From the NCBI RefSeq assembly GCF_029051685.1, contig NZ_JAACFT010000009.1:124001-188000 (forward strand): 64,000 nt of DNA, in the 5' to 3' direction. Shown piece by piece: positions 21,231-29,591 of this stretch (position 1 is the first letter of the stretch; the number at the start of each line of letters is the position of its first letter). The position numbers and the translations under genes are program-made. The notes below the pieces were generated by a model, which had not been told where the DNA came from, ran no database searches, and saw only the letters and a program-made list of their open reading frames with translations. Origin of the DNA: Bradyrhizobium sp. CSA207. Its GTDB lineage: Bacteria; Pseudomonadota; Alphaproteobacteria; Rhizobiales; Xanthobacteraceae.

Positions 21231-21548
21231 ATGATCCGCGGCTTTTTCCGACTGATTGGACTGTTGCTGCTCGCCGGCGGTTTCATTTTCATGGTCTATG
21301 ACGGCGCCCGCTGGGTGGCCGACCAGACCCTGCGGTTCACCCGGTTCGGCCAATTCTGGAACGACATCCATCAGGCCAGCCAGTCGGCGTTCCGGACCTG
21401 GGTCGAGGCCAAGGCGCCGTGGCTCTGGACCTCCGTGATCCGCCTCGTGCTGGATCAGCCGGTTTTCGCCGTGCTCGGCATTCTCGGCATCCTCTTGATG
21501 ATCCTGTTCCGGCCGCGCAGGCCTTTGATCGGTTATTCCCGGGATTGA
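21231..21548 (+). CDS. small conserved inner-membrane protein
   Basis: A 105-residue protein with two hydrophobic segments: FFRLIGLLLLAGGFIFMVYDGAR at the N-terminus and PVFAVLGILGILLMILF near the C-terminus, then a basic tail RPRRPLIGYSRD. A purine-rich AAGGTGAGG precedes the ATG. Such proteins are conserved in Rhizobiales without a known function; a PetM-like label is sometimes applied to similar sequences, but I see no support for a cytochrome role here. Confidence 0.75.
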   Translation: MIRGFFRLIGLLLLAGGFIFMVYDGARWVADQTLRFTRFGQFWNDIHQASQSAFRTWVEAKAPWLWTSVIRLVLDQPVFAVLGILGILLMILFRPRRPLIGYSRD

Positions 21549-21704
21549 GCTTTCGCGCGACGCTGCGGCGTAACAGAGCTGCCTATCGCTGCGAAAATGC
21601 CTATATTCCCACTCTATCGCGAGCTCGCCGCCTGAGCGCTTTGGCTCAGGAGATTGACTTGAATACACCTTGGGCGACACGCGGCTCGTCTCGGAGATCC
21701 GACC

Positions 21705-22361
21705 ATGCTGTTCATGCGCAAGACCACCGCACTGCCGAGCGCAGCCGAAGCGCTGCCGGGCCGCGCGCAGCCTCTACCGACCGCCACCACCCATTTCGTC
21801 AACGGCGCGAAGCTGAAGCCGCCTTATCCCGCCGGTCTCGAGCAGGCCGTGTTCGGACTCGGCTGCTTCTGGGGTGCCGAGCGCAAGTTCTGGGAGCTCG
21901 GCGACGGCATTTACACGACTGCGGTCGGCTATGCCGGCGGGCACACGCCGAACCCGACCTATGAAGAGACCTGCTCGGGACGCACCGGCCACACCGAAGT
22001 GGTGCTGGTCGTGTTCGATCCGAAGAAGGTTTCTTACGACAAGCTCCTGAAGACGTTCTGGGAGAGCCACAACCCGACGCAGGGCATGCGCCAGGGCAAC
22101 GATGTCGGCACGCAGTACCGCAGCGCGATCTACACTTACTCGGATGCGCAACAGAAGGCTGCCGACGAGTCGAAGGCGCTCTATCAGAAGGCACTCGCCG
22201 CCAAGGGCCTCGGCGCCATCACCACCGAGATCGCGCCTGCCGGCGAGTTCTACTTCGCCGAGGACTACCACCAGCAATATCTGGCAAAAAATCCCTCCGG
22301 CTATTGCGGTTTAGGGGGCACCGGCGTGTCCTGCCCGATCGGCGCCGGCGTGAGCGCGTAA
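21705..22361 (+). CDS. msrA: peptide-methionine (S)-S-oxide reductase
   Basis: A 218-residue MsrA that reduces S-sulfoxides of methionine in proteins. The catalytic motif [13 protein letters not shown] is near residue 50; [25 protein letters not shown] and QYRSAIY follow, as in all MsrA. The C-terminal [12 protein letters not shown] carries the cysteines that recycle the active site with thioredoxin. The first 45 residues are an extension not needed for catalysis. Confidence 0.96.
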   Translation: MLFMRKTTALPSAAEALPGRAQPLPTATTHFVNGAKLKPPYPAGLEQAVFGLGCFWGAERKFWELGDGIYTTAVGYAGGHTPNPTYEETCSGRTGHTEVVLVVFDPKKVSYDKLLKTFWESHNPTQGMRQGNDVGTQYRSAIYTYSDAQQKAADESKALYQKALAAKGLGAITTEIAPAGEFYFAEDYHQQYLAKNPSGYCGLGGTGVSCPIGAGVSA

Positions 22362-22380
22362 GCTAGCGACGAACTCGGTG

Positions 22381-22529
22381 CACCTCTCCCGCTTGCAGGA
22401 GAGGTCGACGCGCCCCGGGCGATGCGAAGCATCGTCCCGAGCGCGGCGGGTGAGGGTTCTTTCCTCCAGGGGATTCTCGGTCGCCGAGACACCCTCACCC
22501 CAACCCTCTCCCGCAAGCGGGCGAGGGGG
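22381..22529. repeat. intergenic inverted repeat, family 3, copy b
   Basis: Inverted relative to the copy at 9520-9667: CCTCTCCCGCTTGCAGGAGAG at one end, CCTCTCCCGCAAGCGGGCGAG at the other, with GATGCGAAGCATCGTCC inside. It lies between msrA and the export lipoprotein gene. Confidence 0.85.
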
Positions 22530-22670
22530 CCCACTGCCGATGTCGCCGCATCGTGCACCCATATGCGATTGCCCTCCCCCTCCAGGGGAGGGTGCGACCG
22601 TCACAGCCACACCCCTCAACGCTTTATTAACCATACCCGGTGCATCACTAACGCTGTCTCGTTTCGAGGG

Positions 22671-23414
22671 ATGGCTCTGGTGCGGGTTGTGCGCGCGTTT
22701 CGATTGTCGATCTTGGCAGTGTCCGCCGCGCTTGCCCTCGGCGGCTGCATGCAGACCGCCGGTCCGGTCGCGATCGCGCAGCCGCGCGCCGATCTCGACT
22801 CGATGGTTTATGGCCAGCCCTACAGCGCCCCGCAGCCGGTTGTCGTCGCCGACACCGGCGGTGCCATCGGCGCGTTGCGCAATTCCTTTGCGTCGGCTCC
22901 TGCACCCATGCCGGTCGGCTATGCCGCGCCGATGGCTGCACCGGTCCGCTACGACGCCTCCTACCATCTCGACGCCGGCGACAAGCTGCGCGTCGTGGTC
23001 TATGGCCAGGAAGGTCTCACCAACAGCTATGCGATCGATGCCGGCGGCTCGATCACCATGCCCTTGATCGGCGCCGTGCCGGCGCGCGGCCGCACCACGG
23101 CGGGACTCGCCGGTGAAATCGGCGCGCGCCTGCGCAACGGCTATATCCGCGAGCCCTCGGTGGCGGTCGAGATCGAGGCCTATCGCCCGTTCTTCATTCT
23201 CGGCGAAGTGTCCGCGCCCGGCCAATATCCCTACGTGCCGAACATGACGGTCGAGAGCGCGGTCGCCATCGCCGGCGGTTTTTCGCCGCGCGCCAAGCGC
23301 GACGTGGTCACCATCACGCACACCGAAGCCGGCGGCGCCATGCGCGCCATGGTGCCGCTCGGTACCCCCCTCAGCCCCGGCGACACCGTGTTCGTCGGCG
23401 AGCGCTGGTTTTAA
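22671..23414 (+). CDS. Wza/KpsD-like polysaccharide export lipoprotein
   Basis: A 247-residue outer-membrane-type lipoprotein. The signal RAFRLSILAVSAALALGGC ends in a lipobox with Cys24 or so. Residues from about 100 read YHLDAGDKLRVVVYGQEGLTNSYAIDAGGSI, the polysaccharide export (Poly_export) domain, followed by an SLBB-type domain (FFILGEVSAPGQYPYVPNMTVESAVAIAGG). Start ATG 22671 is chosen because upstream codons lie in a repeat. No glycosyltransferase, Wzc-type kinase or Wzx/Wzy gene is near, so it is an orphan here. Confidence 0.88.
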   Translation: MALVRVVRAFRLSILAVSAALALGGCMQTAGPVAIAQPRADLDSMVYGQPYSAPQPVVVADTGGAIGALRNSFASAPAPMPVGYAAPMAAPVRYDASYHLDAGDKLRVVVYGQEGLTNSYAIDAGGSITMPLIGAVPARGRTTAGLAGEIGARLRNGYIREPSVAVEIEAYRPFFILGEVSAPGQYPYVPNMTVESAVAIAGGFSPRAKRDVVTITHTEAGGAMRAMVPLGTPLSPGDTVFVGERWF

Positions 23415-23434
23415 GTTCGTTCCAAATCTCCCCT

Positions 23435-23565
23435 CGTCATTCCGGGGCGCGACAAAGTCGCGAGCTACGATGCGCAATTGCGCATCAGAGAATCCATTCC
23501 TCCACCAACTCTGTCGCCCGATGGATTCCGGGCCTGCACCGCTTCGCGGCGCATCCCGGAATGAC
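23435..23565. repeat. intergenic inverted repeat, family 4, copy a
   Basis: CGTCATTCCGGGGCGCGA at one end and GCGCATCCCGGAATGACAG at the other; the right half also contains GATGGATTCCGGGCCTGC. A second copy is at 24179-24282. Confidence 0.8.
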
Positions 23566-23594
23566 AGCAGAGGTGATGTCGGCGATCCCGCGCC

Positions 23595-24074
23595 TCATCG
23601 CCGAAAATCCAGCCGTCCGTTCGGAAAGCGGCCGTCAATGCGCGTGGCATCGACCACGAGCCCGACCCATGGCCGTCTGATCGCCGGCGTGGTCAGGTTG
23701 ATGTACTTGCCCACCAGCCGATGCGCGCCGTCGCGTGCGGCATCGATCAGTCCGTGCCGGCGGCCGTTGTCCCAGTCAAAGCGCAGATAGATACGCTCGC
23801 CGACGGCGCGGATCTCGGCGCGGCCCTGTTTCCATGTCTCAGGGGTGTCGCCGGCGATAGTCGGATCGGCGCCGCCATTCCAGCGGCTCGCCCAGGTGCC
23901 GTCGAGCGGATCGGGCACGGGAAAGGACGCCCACTGTGCCACATTGTCGTCGGCCGCATTGCCGGCAAGCGTGGCGGTCGCGGCATAGTCCATGACCTCG
24001 GAATCGCCGGGCTCGGGAACGTCCATGGTTCCAAAGGGATTGCGGATGACGAGGTGCGTGACGGCCTGCTGCAT
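23595..24074 (-). CDS. conserved hypothetical protein, 159 aa
   Basis: No family recognised. The reading frame has coding character: ordered alternation of polar and hydrophobic residues, with motifs DPLDGTWASRWNGGADP, RIYLRFDWDNGRRHGLIDA and KYINLTTPAIRRPWVGLVV. There is no signal peptide or membrane segment, so it is probably cytoplasmic. It is bracketed by two family 4 repeats and has no evident partner. Confidence 0.65.
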   Translation of the reverse strand: MQQAVTHLVIRNPFGTMDVPEPGDSEVMDYAATATLAGNAADDNVAQWASFPVPDPLDGTWASRWNGGADPTIAGDTPETWKQGRAEIRAVGERIYLRFDWDNGRRHGLIDAARDGAHRLVGKYINLTTPAIRRPWVGLVVDATRIDGRFPNGRLDFRR

Positions 24075-24178
24075 GTTGTTCTCCGGCGTGAGCTGGCTTG
24101 ATTGGCCAGCTCTACTGCCGCGCGCCAGGCGGTGCCCACCCGATTTCTGCTTAGGAGTGGCGCAACTCTCCCTCCCTC

Positions 24179-24282
24179 GTCATTCCGGGGCGCGCGAAGC
24201 GCGAACCCGGAATCCATCGGCCCACAAACACTGACGCACGATGGATTCCGGGCCTGCGCCTGTCGGCGCATCCCGGAACGAC
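24179..24282. repeat. intergenic inverted repeat, family 4, copy b
   Basis: GTCATTCCGGGGCGCGCGAAG opposite TCGGCGCATCCCGGAACGACG, with GATGGATTCCGGGCCTGCGCC shared with copy a. Confidence 0.8.
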
Positions 24283-24305
24283 GGAGACTTAAAGTTGGCC
24301 GCGCG

Positions 24306-24980
24306 CTACTTCCTCAAATGCTTGGCAAAAAACCCCATGCTGCGCGGCCAGGCGATGTCGGCGCTGGTCTTGTCGTAGCTCGCACGCTCGTCGCAATGAA
24401 AGCCGTGCTGGGCGCCGGGATAGATGAAGACTTCGACTTCAGGTCGCTTCACCTTGATGGTCTCGACGTCGGTCAGGGAAATGCCGGCGTCCTTCTCGCC
24501 GAAATGCAGTTGCGTCGGCACCTTCGGCGTCTCATCCGCAAAGCGCACGACCGCGCCGCCGTAATACCCGATCGCCGCCTTCAAGCCCGACAACCGCGTC
24601 GCCGCAACAAAGGCGACGCTGCCGCCGAGGCAAAAGCCGATGATGCCGACGGCACCGACATTCGCCACGGCGTCGATCGCGGCCTGAGTGTCGCGCAGCA
24701 TCGCAGCCCAATCTGGATTGGCCACGAATTTGCGGGCCTCGGCAATCTCATCGGGCGAGTAGCCCGACTGGAAGTTGGGCACGGTCCGGTCGAAGATCGA
24801 CGGCGCGATCGCAACATAGCCCTCTTCGGCGAGGCGGTCGCAGACCGAGCGGATGTGGTGATTGACCCCAAAGATCTCCTGGATCACCACCACCGCGCCC
24901 TTCGGGCTCCCTGCCGGATCAGCCCGATAGGCGCCGAACTGGAAATCGTCGGCGGCCGTCAGTTTGATGTCTTGTCCCAC
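24306..24980 (-). CDS. dienelactone hydrolase family protein
   Basis: A 224-residue alpha/beta hydrolase of the dienelactone hydrolase family, which opens enol-lactones in chlorocatechol and related pathways. The nucleophile is the Cys of GFCLGG, with Asp in FGEKDAGI and His in GAQHGFHCDER completing the triad. VVVIQEIFGVNHHIRSVCDRLAEEGY is the typical N-terminal part. The start is GTG 24980 after AAGGAC. No catechol pathway genes are adjacent, so the natural substrate is uncertain. Confidence 0.92.
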   Translation of the reverse strand: MGQDIKLTAADDFQFGAYRADPAGSPKGAVVVIQEIFGVNHHIRSVCDRLAEEGYVAIAPSIFDRTVPNFQSGYSPDEIAEARKFVANPDWAAMLRDTQAAIDAVANVGAVGIIGFCLGGSVAFVAATRLSGLKAAIGYYGGAVVRFADETPKVPTQLHFGEKDAGISLTDVETIKVKRPEVEVFIYPGAQHGFHCDERASYDKTSADIAWPRSMGFFAKHLRK

Positions 24981-25035
24981 GCGGGTTGTCCTTCTTGCTT
25001 GTTGATCTTGTTGCCAATCCGAAATTCCATCCTAT

Positions 25036-25230
25036 CCCCTCATCCTGAGGAGCCCGCCCTAAGCGGGCGTCTCGAAGGATAGAGGCCGGTGCCGCCTCAG
25101 CCGGGCCTTCATCCTTCGAGACGCTTGCTTCGCAAGCTCCTCAGGATGAGGGGTGGCCGCCGGGCCTTCATGGTTCGCCCGGCGATGCAAGCATCGTCCG
25201 GAGACGGCGCTTGCGCGCCTCCTCACCATG
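25036..25230. repeat. intergenic inverted repeat, family 5, with a partial second unit
   Basis: CCCCTCATCCTGAGGAGC..CGTCTCGAAGGAT is mirrored by ATCCTTCGAGACGCTTGC..GCTCCTCAGGATGAGGGG (25036-25152). A second related half-unit follows, CTTCATGGTTCGCCC..CTCCTCACCATGAGGGG, up to 25230. No gene in this gap. Confidence 0.8.
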
Positions 25231-25248
25231 AGGGGTGGGAGTTATGCG

Positions 25249-25590
25249 TCACTCCCACATCCAGTTCTCGCCGTAGTCCTCCTTCCATCCTGCCAGCCGT
25301 CCATGTCGGAATTGCAGGAACAGGCGGTGGCGAGAGGGGATCAATCCGCTGCCGCCGATGTTGCGCAGGGCGAGATAGATCTCGTTGCTTGGACCCCCGC
25401 GGACGTATTGCAGCGGCCGGCCCAGGGCACGCGCGGTCTGCCCGGCGTCCATGCCGAACGCCAGCGGCGTAGTGTTTGACAATGTCGCGACGAATGGCAG
25501 GCGCGGCGGCGGTGCACCGAACGGTTCGGCGCGCACCGGCGCCGAGAGCAATCCCGCCGCCATGATCGCGGCCAACATCGCCTGCTTCAT
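25249..25590 (-). CDS. small secreted protein, 113 aa
   Basis: A signal peptide (MKQAMLAAIMAAGLLSAPVRA) precedes a mature part of about 92 residues with LPFVATLSNTTPLAFGMDAGQTARALGRPLQYVRG and a Trp-rich end (GWKEDYGENWMWE). Function not recognised; the domain resembles small periplasmic SmpA/OmlA-like modules only in general pattern (GMDAGQTARALG as a GMT.. helix), which is a guess. Located just downstream of a hydrolase remnant on the same strand. Confidence 0.7.
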   Translation of the reverse strand: MKQAMLAAIMAAGLLSAPVRAEPFGAPPPRLPFVATLSNTTPLAFGMDAGQTARALGRPLQYVRGGPSNEIYLALRNIGGSGLIPSRHRLFLQFRHGRLAGWKEDYGENWMWE

Positions 25591-25614
25591 CGTCTGCGTT
25601 CCCGTCTGACCGGC

Positions 25615-25878
25615 CTATGCCGGCAAGTTCTTCAGGAAAGCCACCACCGCGTCAACAAAAGCCTGCGGCTGATCGATGTTGACGGCGTGCCCGCCCGCGG
25701 GGATCACGATTTTTTGCGCGCTGGGGATTTTGGCCGCCACGTAGTCAGACGCCGCCAGGAACGGCGTGTCGTCGGCACCGACCACGATCAGCGACGGCAC
25801 CTTGATATCCGGCAACAGCTCCATCACGCGCGCATCGCGCTGGGTCAGCATCCCGCGCGCGGCAAGCGCCGCGTGCAC
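25615..25878 (-). pseudogene. C-terminal remnant of an alpha/beta hydrolase
   Basis: The frame gives only the last 87 residues of an alpha/beta hydrolase: LPDIKVPSLIVVGADDTPFLAASDYVAAKIPSA (acid residue strand) and VIPAGGHAVNIDQPQAFVDAVVAFL (catalytic His). The nucleophile half is absent, and in the same frame a stop occurs near 25940. The GTG at 25878 is probably not a genuine start. On the opposite strand the sequence just upstream ends a different reading frame, so a rearrangement joint near 25880 is likely. Confidence 0.65.
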
Positions 25879-25950
25879 GCCTTGCCGATCGCGGCTGAAG
25901 CGGGGAAGGGCGCGATGAAGGCGTAAGCGGGGTTCGATCTATCTGACCCG

Positions 25951-25986
25951 ATCCGCCGGAGGGCAACCACCGGCGGATTTCTTTTT
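25951..25986 (+). terminator. intrinsic terminator without an intact gene
   Basis: A perfect 9-bp stem ATCCGCCGG / CCGGCGGAT with a loop of ten bases, followed by TTCTTTTT on the plus strand. It follows a plus-strand reading frame ending AAEAGKGAMKA-stop at 25926, which may be the last trace of a lost gene. Confidence 0.7.
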
Positions 25987-26010
25987 GGGAGAACGGCCTC
26001 CACAATCTCA

Positions 26011-26133
26011 CTGTCATGCCCCGCCTTGTGCGCGCTTGCGCACTGGGGCGGGGCATCCAGTACGCCGCGGCTTCTCGGTTCTAGCCGCGCCGTCTCGGAG
26101 TACTGGATCGCCCGGTCGAGGCCGGGCGATGAC
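26011..26133. repeat. intergenic palindromic repeat, family 1, copy B
   Basis: GGGGCGGGGCATCCAGTACGC..GGAGTACTGGATCGCCCGG, same layout as 502-590. The rest of the region up to the HD-GYP start holds no gene. Confidence 0.75.
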
Positions 26134-26368
26134 GGCGGGGGTGGGACTGACGCGCCCCAAAACCCCCTTTATCATCAACGGTCCGTCTACTGTGCATGGG
26201 GTTGTTTTCGCTGTTTTGATTTGGACCCTCCGGCAACCGAAGTCCGTAAAATTGCGTGCAATTCCTCAGGCCTCCATTGAGCACGCCTCTTAAGGGCCGG
26301 AGAACCCGATCGGGCTTAGGCTGATGCCCAACACAGTCCCGTGCACTTCAGTTGCTCTTGGGGAAGCC

Positions 26369-27463
26369 ATGAACGCCTCAGCCAAACCTGCCGCCAAACG
26401 CCGGCTTCTGCTCGCCTCCGACCGGAGCGACGAGAGCAGCGAACTCGCCAGCATTCTGAAGGCGGTGGGCGACGTCGCGACGGTGACGACCGAGGCGATC
26501 CCCGAGCAGCCGGCGCGCGGTCTCTCCGGCCTCGTGGTCGACATCAACCTGCGCTCGCCTGAGAGCGTGCAGCGGGTGCGCAACAAATTGCGCGGCGACG
26601 CCTATCGTGCGATGCCGCGGCTGTTCGTGCTCGCCGACGCGCTGCATCACGGCACCATGCAGGCCTGGGCGCTCGGCGCCACCGACACGATCTCGCGGCC
26701 GCTTCAGCCAGAGGCGATTTTGCAGCGCATCCGCGCCGCCTTTCCCGACACCGCCAGCTATGACGCGACCGATCGCGGCAAGACGCTCAACCGCGGCGTC
26801 GAGGCGGCGCATGCGGTGCTGAGGAAGATGTTCGAGAAGCTGCCGCTCGGCGTGCCCCTGACCTTCGACGATATCATCGCCGCCGAGAGCAAGATCCTGA
26901 AGGCGATCAAGCACTCCTCGCTGCGCGAGTGGCTCACCACCGTCGGTTGCCATCATGTCGGCAGCTATCGGCACTGCCTGTTCGTCACCGGTTTTGCGGT
27001 CTCCTTCGCGCAGCATCTCGGCATGCGCGAGGACGATCAGCGCCGCCTGACCCGCGCCGCCCTGCTGCATGACGTTGGCAAGGCCTTCGTTCCGTCCGCG
27101 CTCCTGGACAAGCCGGGCAAGCTCACCGACGAGGAGATGGACGAGGTCCGCCAGCATCCGCGCCGCGGCTATGACGCGCTTGCAGCGCAAGGCGGCTTCC
27201 CGCCGGAGATGTTAGATGTGGTGCTGCACCACCACGAATTCCTCGACGGCAGCGGCTATCCCAACGGCCTGTCCTCGAACCAGATCAGCGATATCGTCCG
27301 CCTCACCACCATCGTCGACATCTACGCCGCATTGGTGGAGAAGCGCGCCTACCGCATGCCCTTCACCCACTCCCGCGCCTTCACGATGATGGAAGGCATG
27401 GGCGGCAAGCTCGATCAGCAGCTGTTGCAGGCATTCCGCCCGGTGGCGCTGGGATCGTTCTGA
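26369..27463 (+). CDS. HD-GYP domain c-di-GMP phosphodiesterase with receiver-like N-terminus
   Basis: A 364-residue protein. Residues 1-130 resemble a response-regulator receiver (RRLLLASDRSD, LSGLVVDINLRS as the phosphoacceptor strand, DTISRPLQPEAILQRI as the KP-region), but it is divergent. The C-terminal half is an HD-GYP domain: LLHDVGKAFVPSALLDKPGKLT, QHPRRGYDAL, then HHHEFLDGSGYPNGL with the GYP motif. HD-GYP enzymes hydrolyse cyclic di-GMP. ATG 26369 follows GGGGAAG and is preferred to an in-frame ATG at 26324. Three GGDEF-type genes or remnants lie to the right in the window. Confidence 0.9.
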   Translation: MNASAKPAAKRRLLLASDRSDESSELASILKAVGDVATVTTEAIPEQPARGLSGLVVDINLRSPESVQRVRNKLRGDAYRAMPRLFVLADALHHGTMQAWALGATDTISRPLQPEAILQRIRAAFPDTASYDATDRGKTLNRGVEAAHAVLRKMFEKLPLGVPLTFDDIIAAESKILKAIKHSSLREWLTTVGCHHVGSYRHCLFVTGFAVSFAQHLGMREDDQRRLTRAALLHDVGKAFVPSALLDKPGKLTDEEMDEVRQHPRRGYDALAAQGGFPPEMLDVVLHHHEFLDGSGYPNGLSSNQISDIVRLTTIVDIYAALVEKRAYRMPFTHSRAFTMMEGMGGKLDQQLLQAFRPVALGSF

Positions 27464-27519
27464 ACAAGTCGCTGTAGCTGATCTAGCGGCGCTGGCGCCA
27501 ACGGCGGGCTGCCTGGCCT

Positions 27520-27930
27520 CTAATCCTCGTACGACGAAATCTCGATCAGGCTGCCGTCGGGATCCCGGCAGTAGACCGAGCGCAACGTGCCGCGAGCGCC
27601 TTGCCTCGGTCCGGGACCCTCTTCGATCGCAACCCCGTTGGCCTGCAAATGCGCCACGACCTCTTCGGGTGTCGCGGAGGTGAGGAAGCACAGATCCTCG
27701 CTGCCGGCGGCCGGATGGTCCGCGGTGAACCATTCAACCTTGTCGGCATCGCGCGGCCGGACGTTGATCTTCTGGTTACCGAATTGCAGCGAAGTCCGCG
27801 GCGCTTTGCCGCCGCCGGGGTCGAACACCTTGACTTCCATGCCGAGGATCCTGCGATACCACTCGGCCGTAGCTGCAACATCGGCGACGTTGATGACGAG
27901 GTGATCGAGGGCCTGGACCTTGACCGGCAT
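27520..27930 (-). CDS. VOC family (glyoxalase/dioxygenase superfamily) protein
   Basis: A 136-residue vicinal-oxygen-chelate fold protein. LDHLVINVADVAATAEWYRRILGMEV is the first beta-alpha-beta-beta-beta module with its metal His; SVYCRDPDGSLIEISSYED supplies the second module and the C-terminal metal Glu (IEIS). The substrate is unknown. Convergent with the HD-GYP gene. Confidence 0.9.
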   Translation of the reverse strand: MPVKVQALDHLVINVADVAATAEWYRRILGMEVKVFDPGGGKAPRTSLQFGNQKINVRPRDADKVEWFTADHPAAGSEDLCFLTSATPEEVVAHLQANGVAIEEGPGPRQGARGTLRSVYCRDPDGSLIEISSYED

Positions 27931-28056
27931 GCCTTAATCCTTTCGTCGCCATGTGCGTTGCGCACTTTCCGCGTGCTCCGGGCTTTGTTACAACGCCGCT
28001 CACGCCACTTTCAAGACATCCGGCTTTGAAGAACAACACGTGGGAGAACCCTTGAG

Positions 28057-29031
28057 ATGATCACTCGCCGTACCGCGCTGGGCCTGCTCGCTGCCAGTCC
28101 GCTTGCAGCCACTCCGCTGTCGAAGGCCTTTGCCGCCGATTACCCGGCCCGGCCGGTGAAATGGGTGGTCGGCTATCCGCCGGGTGGGGCCACCGACATC
28201 CTGGCGCGGTTGATCGGCCAGCGGCTGTCGGAACGGCTCGGCCAGCAATTCATCATCGAGAACAAGCCCGGCGCCGGCAACAATATTGCCACCGAATCCG
28301 TCATCAATGCCGAGCCAGACGGCTACACGCTGCAGCTGGTCAATCCGGCCAACTACATCAACGCTTCGCTCTACACCAACCTCAAGTTCAACTTCGTGCG
28401 CGACATCGCGCCGGTGGCCTCGTTCCAGCGCGTGCCGAACGTGATGACCGTGAACAAGGACGTGCCTGCCAAGAACGTCGCCGAGTTCATCGAGTACGTG
28501 AAGTCCAATCCCGGCAAGGTGAACATGGCCTCGTCCGGCAACGGCACCTCGGTGCATCTGTCCGGCGAGATGTTCATGGCGATGACCGGCTGCAAGATGC
28601 AGCACGTGCCCTATCGCGGTGCCGCGCCCGCGATCACCGACATGCTCGGCGGCCAGGTGCAGGTGATCTTCGACAACATGCCCTCGATCATCCAGCACAT
28701 CCGTTCCGGCAGTCTGCGCGCGCTCGCTGTCACCACCACGCAGCGCTCGGCGCAACTGCCCGACGTGCCGACGGTCGACGAGACCGTGAAGGGCTACGAG
28801 GCCAGCGCGCTGTTCGGCATGAGCGCGCCGAAGAACACGCCGAAGGAGATCATCGCCAAGCTCAACAATGAGATCAACACGCTCATGAAGGAGCCGGACA
28901 TGACCAAGCGCCTGGTCGAACTCGGCGGCGAGCCGCGGGTGCAGACGCCCGAGGCGTTCGGCGAGGAGATCAAGGCCGAGACCGAGAAGTGGAAGAAGGT
29001 CGTCGACTTCGCCGGCCTCAAGGTCGAGTAG
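28057..29031 (+). CDS. Bug family (TctC-like) periplasmic binding protein
   Basis: A 324-residue extracytoplasmic solute receptor. A twin-arginine-type signal (MITRRTALGLLAAS...SKAFAADYP) is followed by RPVKWVVGYPPGGATDILARLIG and FIIENKPGAGNNIATESV, the hallmark Bug-family carboxylate-binding loops. These receptors bind carboxylates or related anions. No TctA/TctB membrane partners are nearby, which is common for Bug proteins. A strong terminator follows. Confidence 0.93.
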   Translation: MITRRTALGLLAASPLAATPLSKAFAADYPARPVKWVVGYPPGGATDILARLIGQRLSERLGQQFIIENKPGAGNNIATESVINAEPDGYTLQLVNPANYINASLYTNLKFNFVRDIAPVASFQRVPNVMTVNKDVPAKNVAEFIEYVKSNPGKVNMASSGNGTSVHLSGEMFMAMTGCKMQHVPYRGAAPAITDMLGGQVQVIFDNMPSIIQHIRSGSLRALAVTTTQRSAQLPDVPTVDETVKGYEASALFGMSAPKNTPKEIIAKLNNEINTLMKEPDMTKRLVELGGEPRVQTPEAFGEEIKAETEKWKKVVDFAGLKVE

Positions 29032-29054
29032 CGATCTTGTGATCGTTGGGATGG

Positions 29055-29082
29055 AGCCCTGCCGTATGGCAGGGCTTTTTTC
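29055..29082 (+). terminator. intrinsic terminator of the Bug-protein gene
   Basis: AGCCCTGCC, loop GTAT, GGCAGGGCT then TTTTTT, about 25 bp after the stop codon. It insulates the following ArsR operon. Confidence 0.93.
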
Positions 29083-29114
29083 TTGAGAGGCTTGACGCGC
29101 TTCCGCTCGGGCCT

Positions 29115-29138
29115 ATACTAAACCACATGGTTAAGTAT
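29115..29138. promoter_or_regulatory. near-perfect palindrome over the ArsR start codon, probable operator
   Basis: Arms ATACTAAACCA and TGGTTAAGTAT are separated by CA and match in ten of eleven pairs. The ATG of the ArsR-type regulator lies in its centre. Autorepression by the encoded regulator is the natural reading. Confidence 0.7.
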
Positions 29139-29591
29139 CAAGACGAGATCCTGGATCGGACTTTTGCGGCGCTATCCGATCCGACCAGACGCGCGCTGCT
29201 CGCGCGCCTCGGCGGAGGGGACAGCCTGTCCGTGAGCGAACTGGCCGCGCCGTTCTCGATTTCGCTGCCGGCGATCATGAAGCATCTCGACGTGCTCACC
29301 GATGCAGGCCTGGTCGTGCGGGAGAAGACCGGGCGTACGGTCTCCTGCCGGCTTACCGCGCAGCCGATGGAGCAGGCGATGAACTGGCTCAATCGCTACG
29401 CGCAGTTCTGGTCCGACAATCTCGATCGCCTTGCCGCTTTTGTGGAGGAAGACCCATGGCCGCCGCCGCCGTCAACGCCGACCCCCGCGCCAACGAACGT
29501 CCAACCGAGCGTCCAAGCCTCACGCTCACGCGCCGGCTCCGTGCGCGCCCGGAAAAAGTCTACGCCGCCTGGACGCAGGCCGAGCAACTGA
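29127..29591 (+). CDS. ArsR family transcriptional regulator
   Basis: A 154-residue winged-helix repressor. DRTFAALSDPTRRALLARLGGGDSLSVSELAAPF then ISLPAIMKHLDVLTDAGLVVREKTGRTV is the standard recognition and wing region. It lacks the metal-site Cys motif (ELCVCD) and belongs with the metal-independent group that pairs with SRPBCC proteins. Its Pro/Ser/Arg-rich tail overlaps the next gene by 136 bp in another frame; the domain proper ends near AAFVEEDP. Confidence 0.9.
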   Translation: MVKYQDEILDRTFAALSDPTRRALLARLGGGDSLSVSELAAPFSISLPAIMKHLDVLTDAGLVVREKTGRTVSCRLTAQPMEQAMNWLNRYAQFWSDNLDRLAAFVEEDPWPPPPSTPTPAPTNVQPSVQASRSRAGSVRARKKSTPPGRRPSN

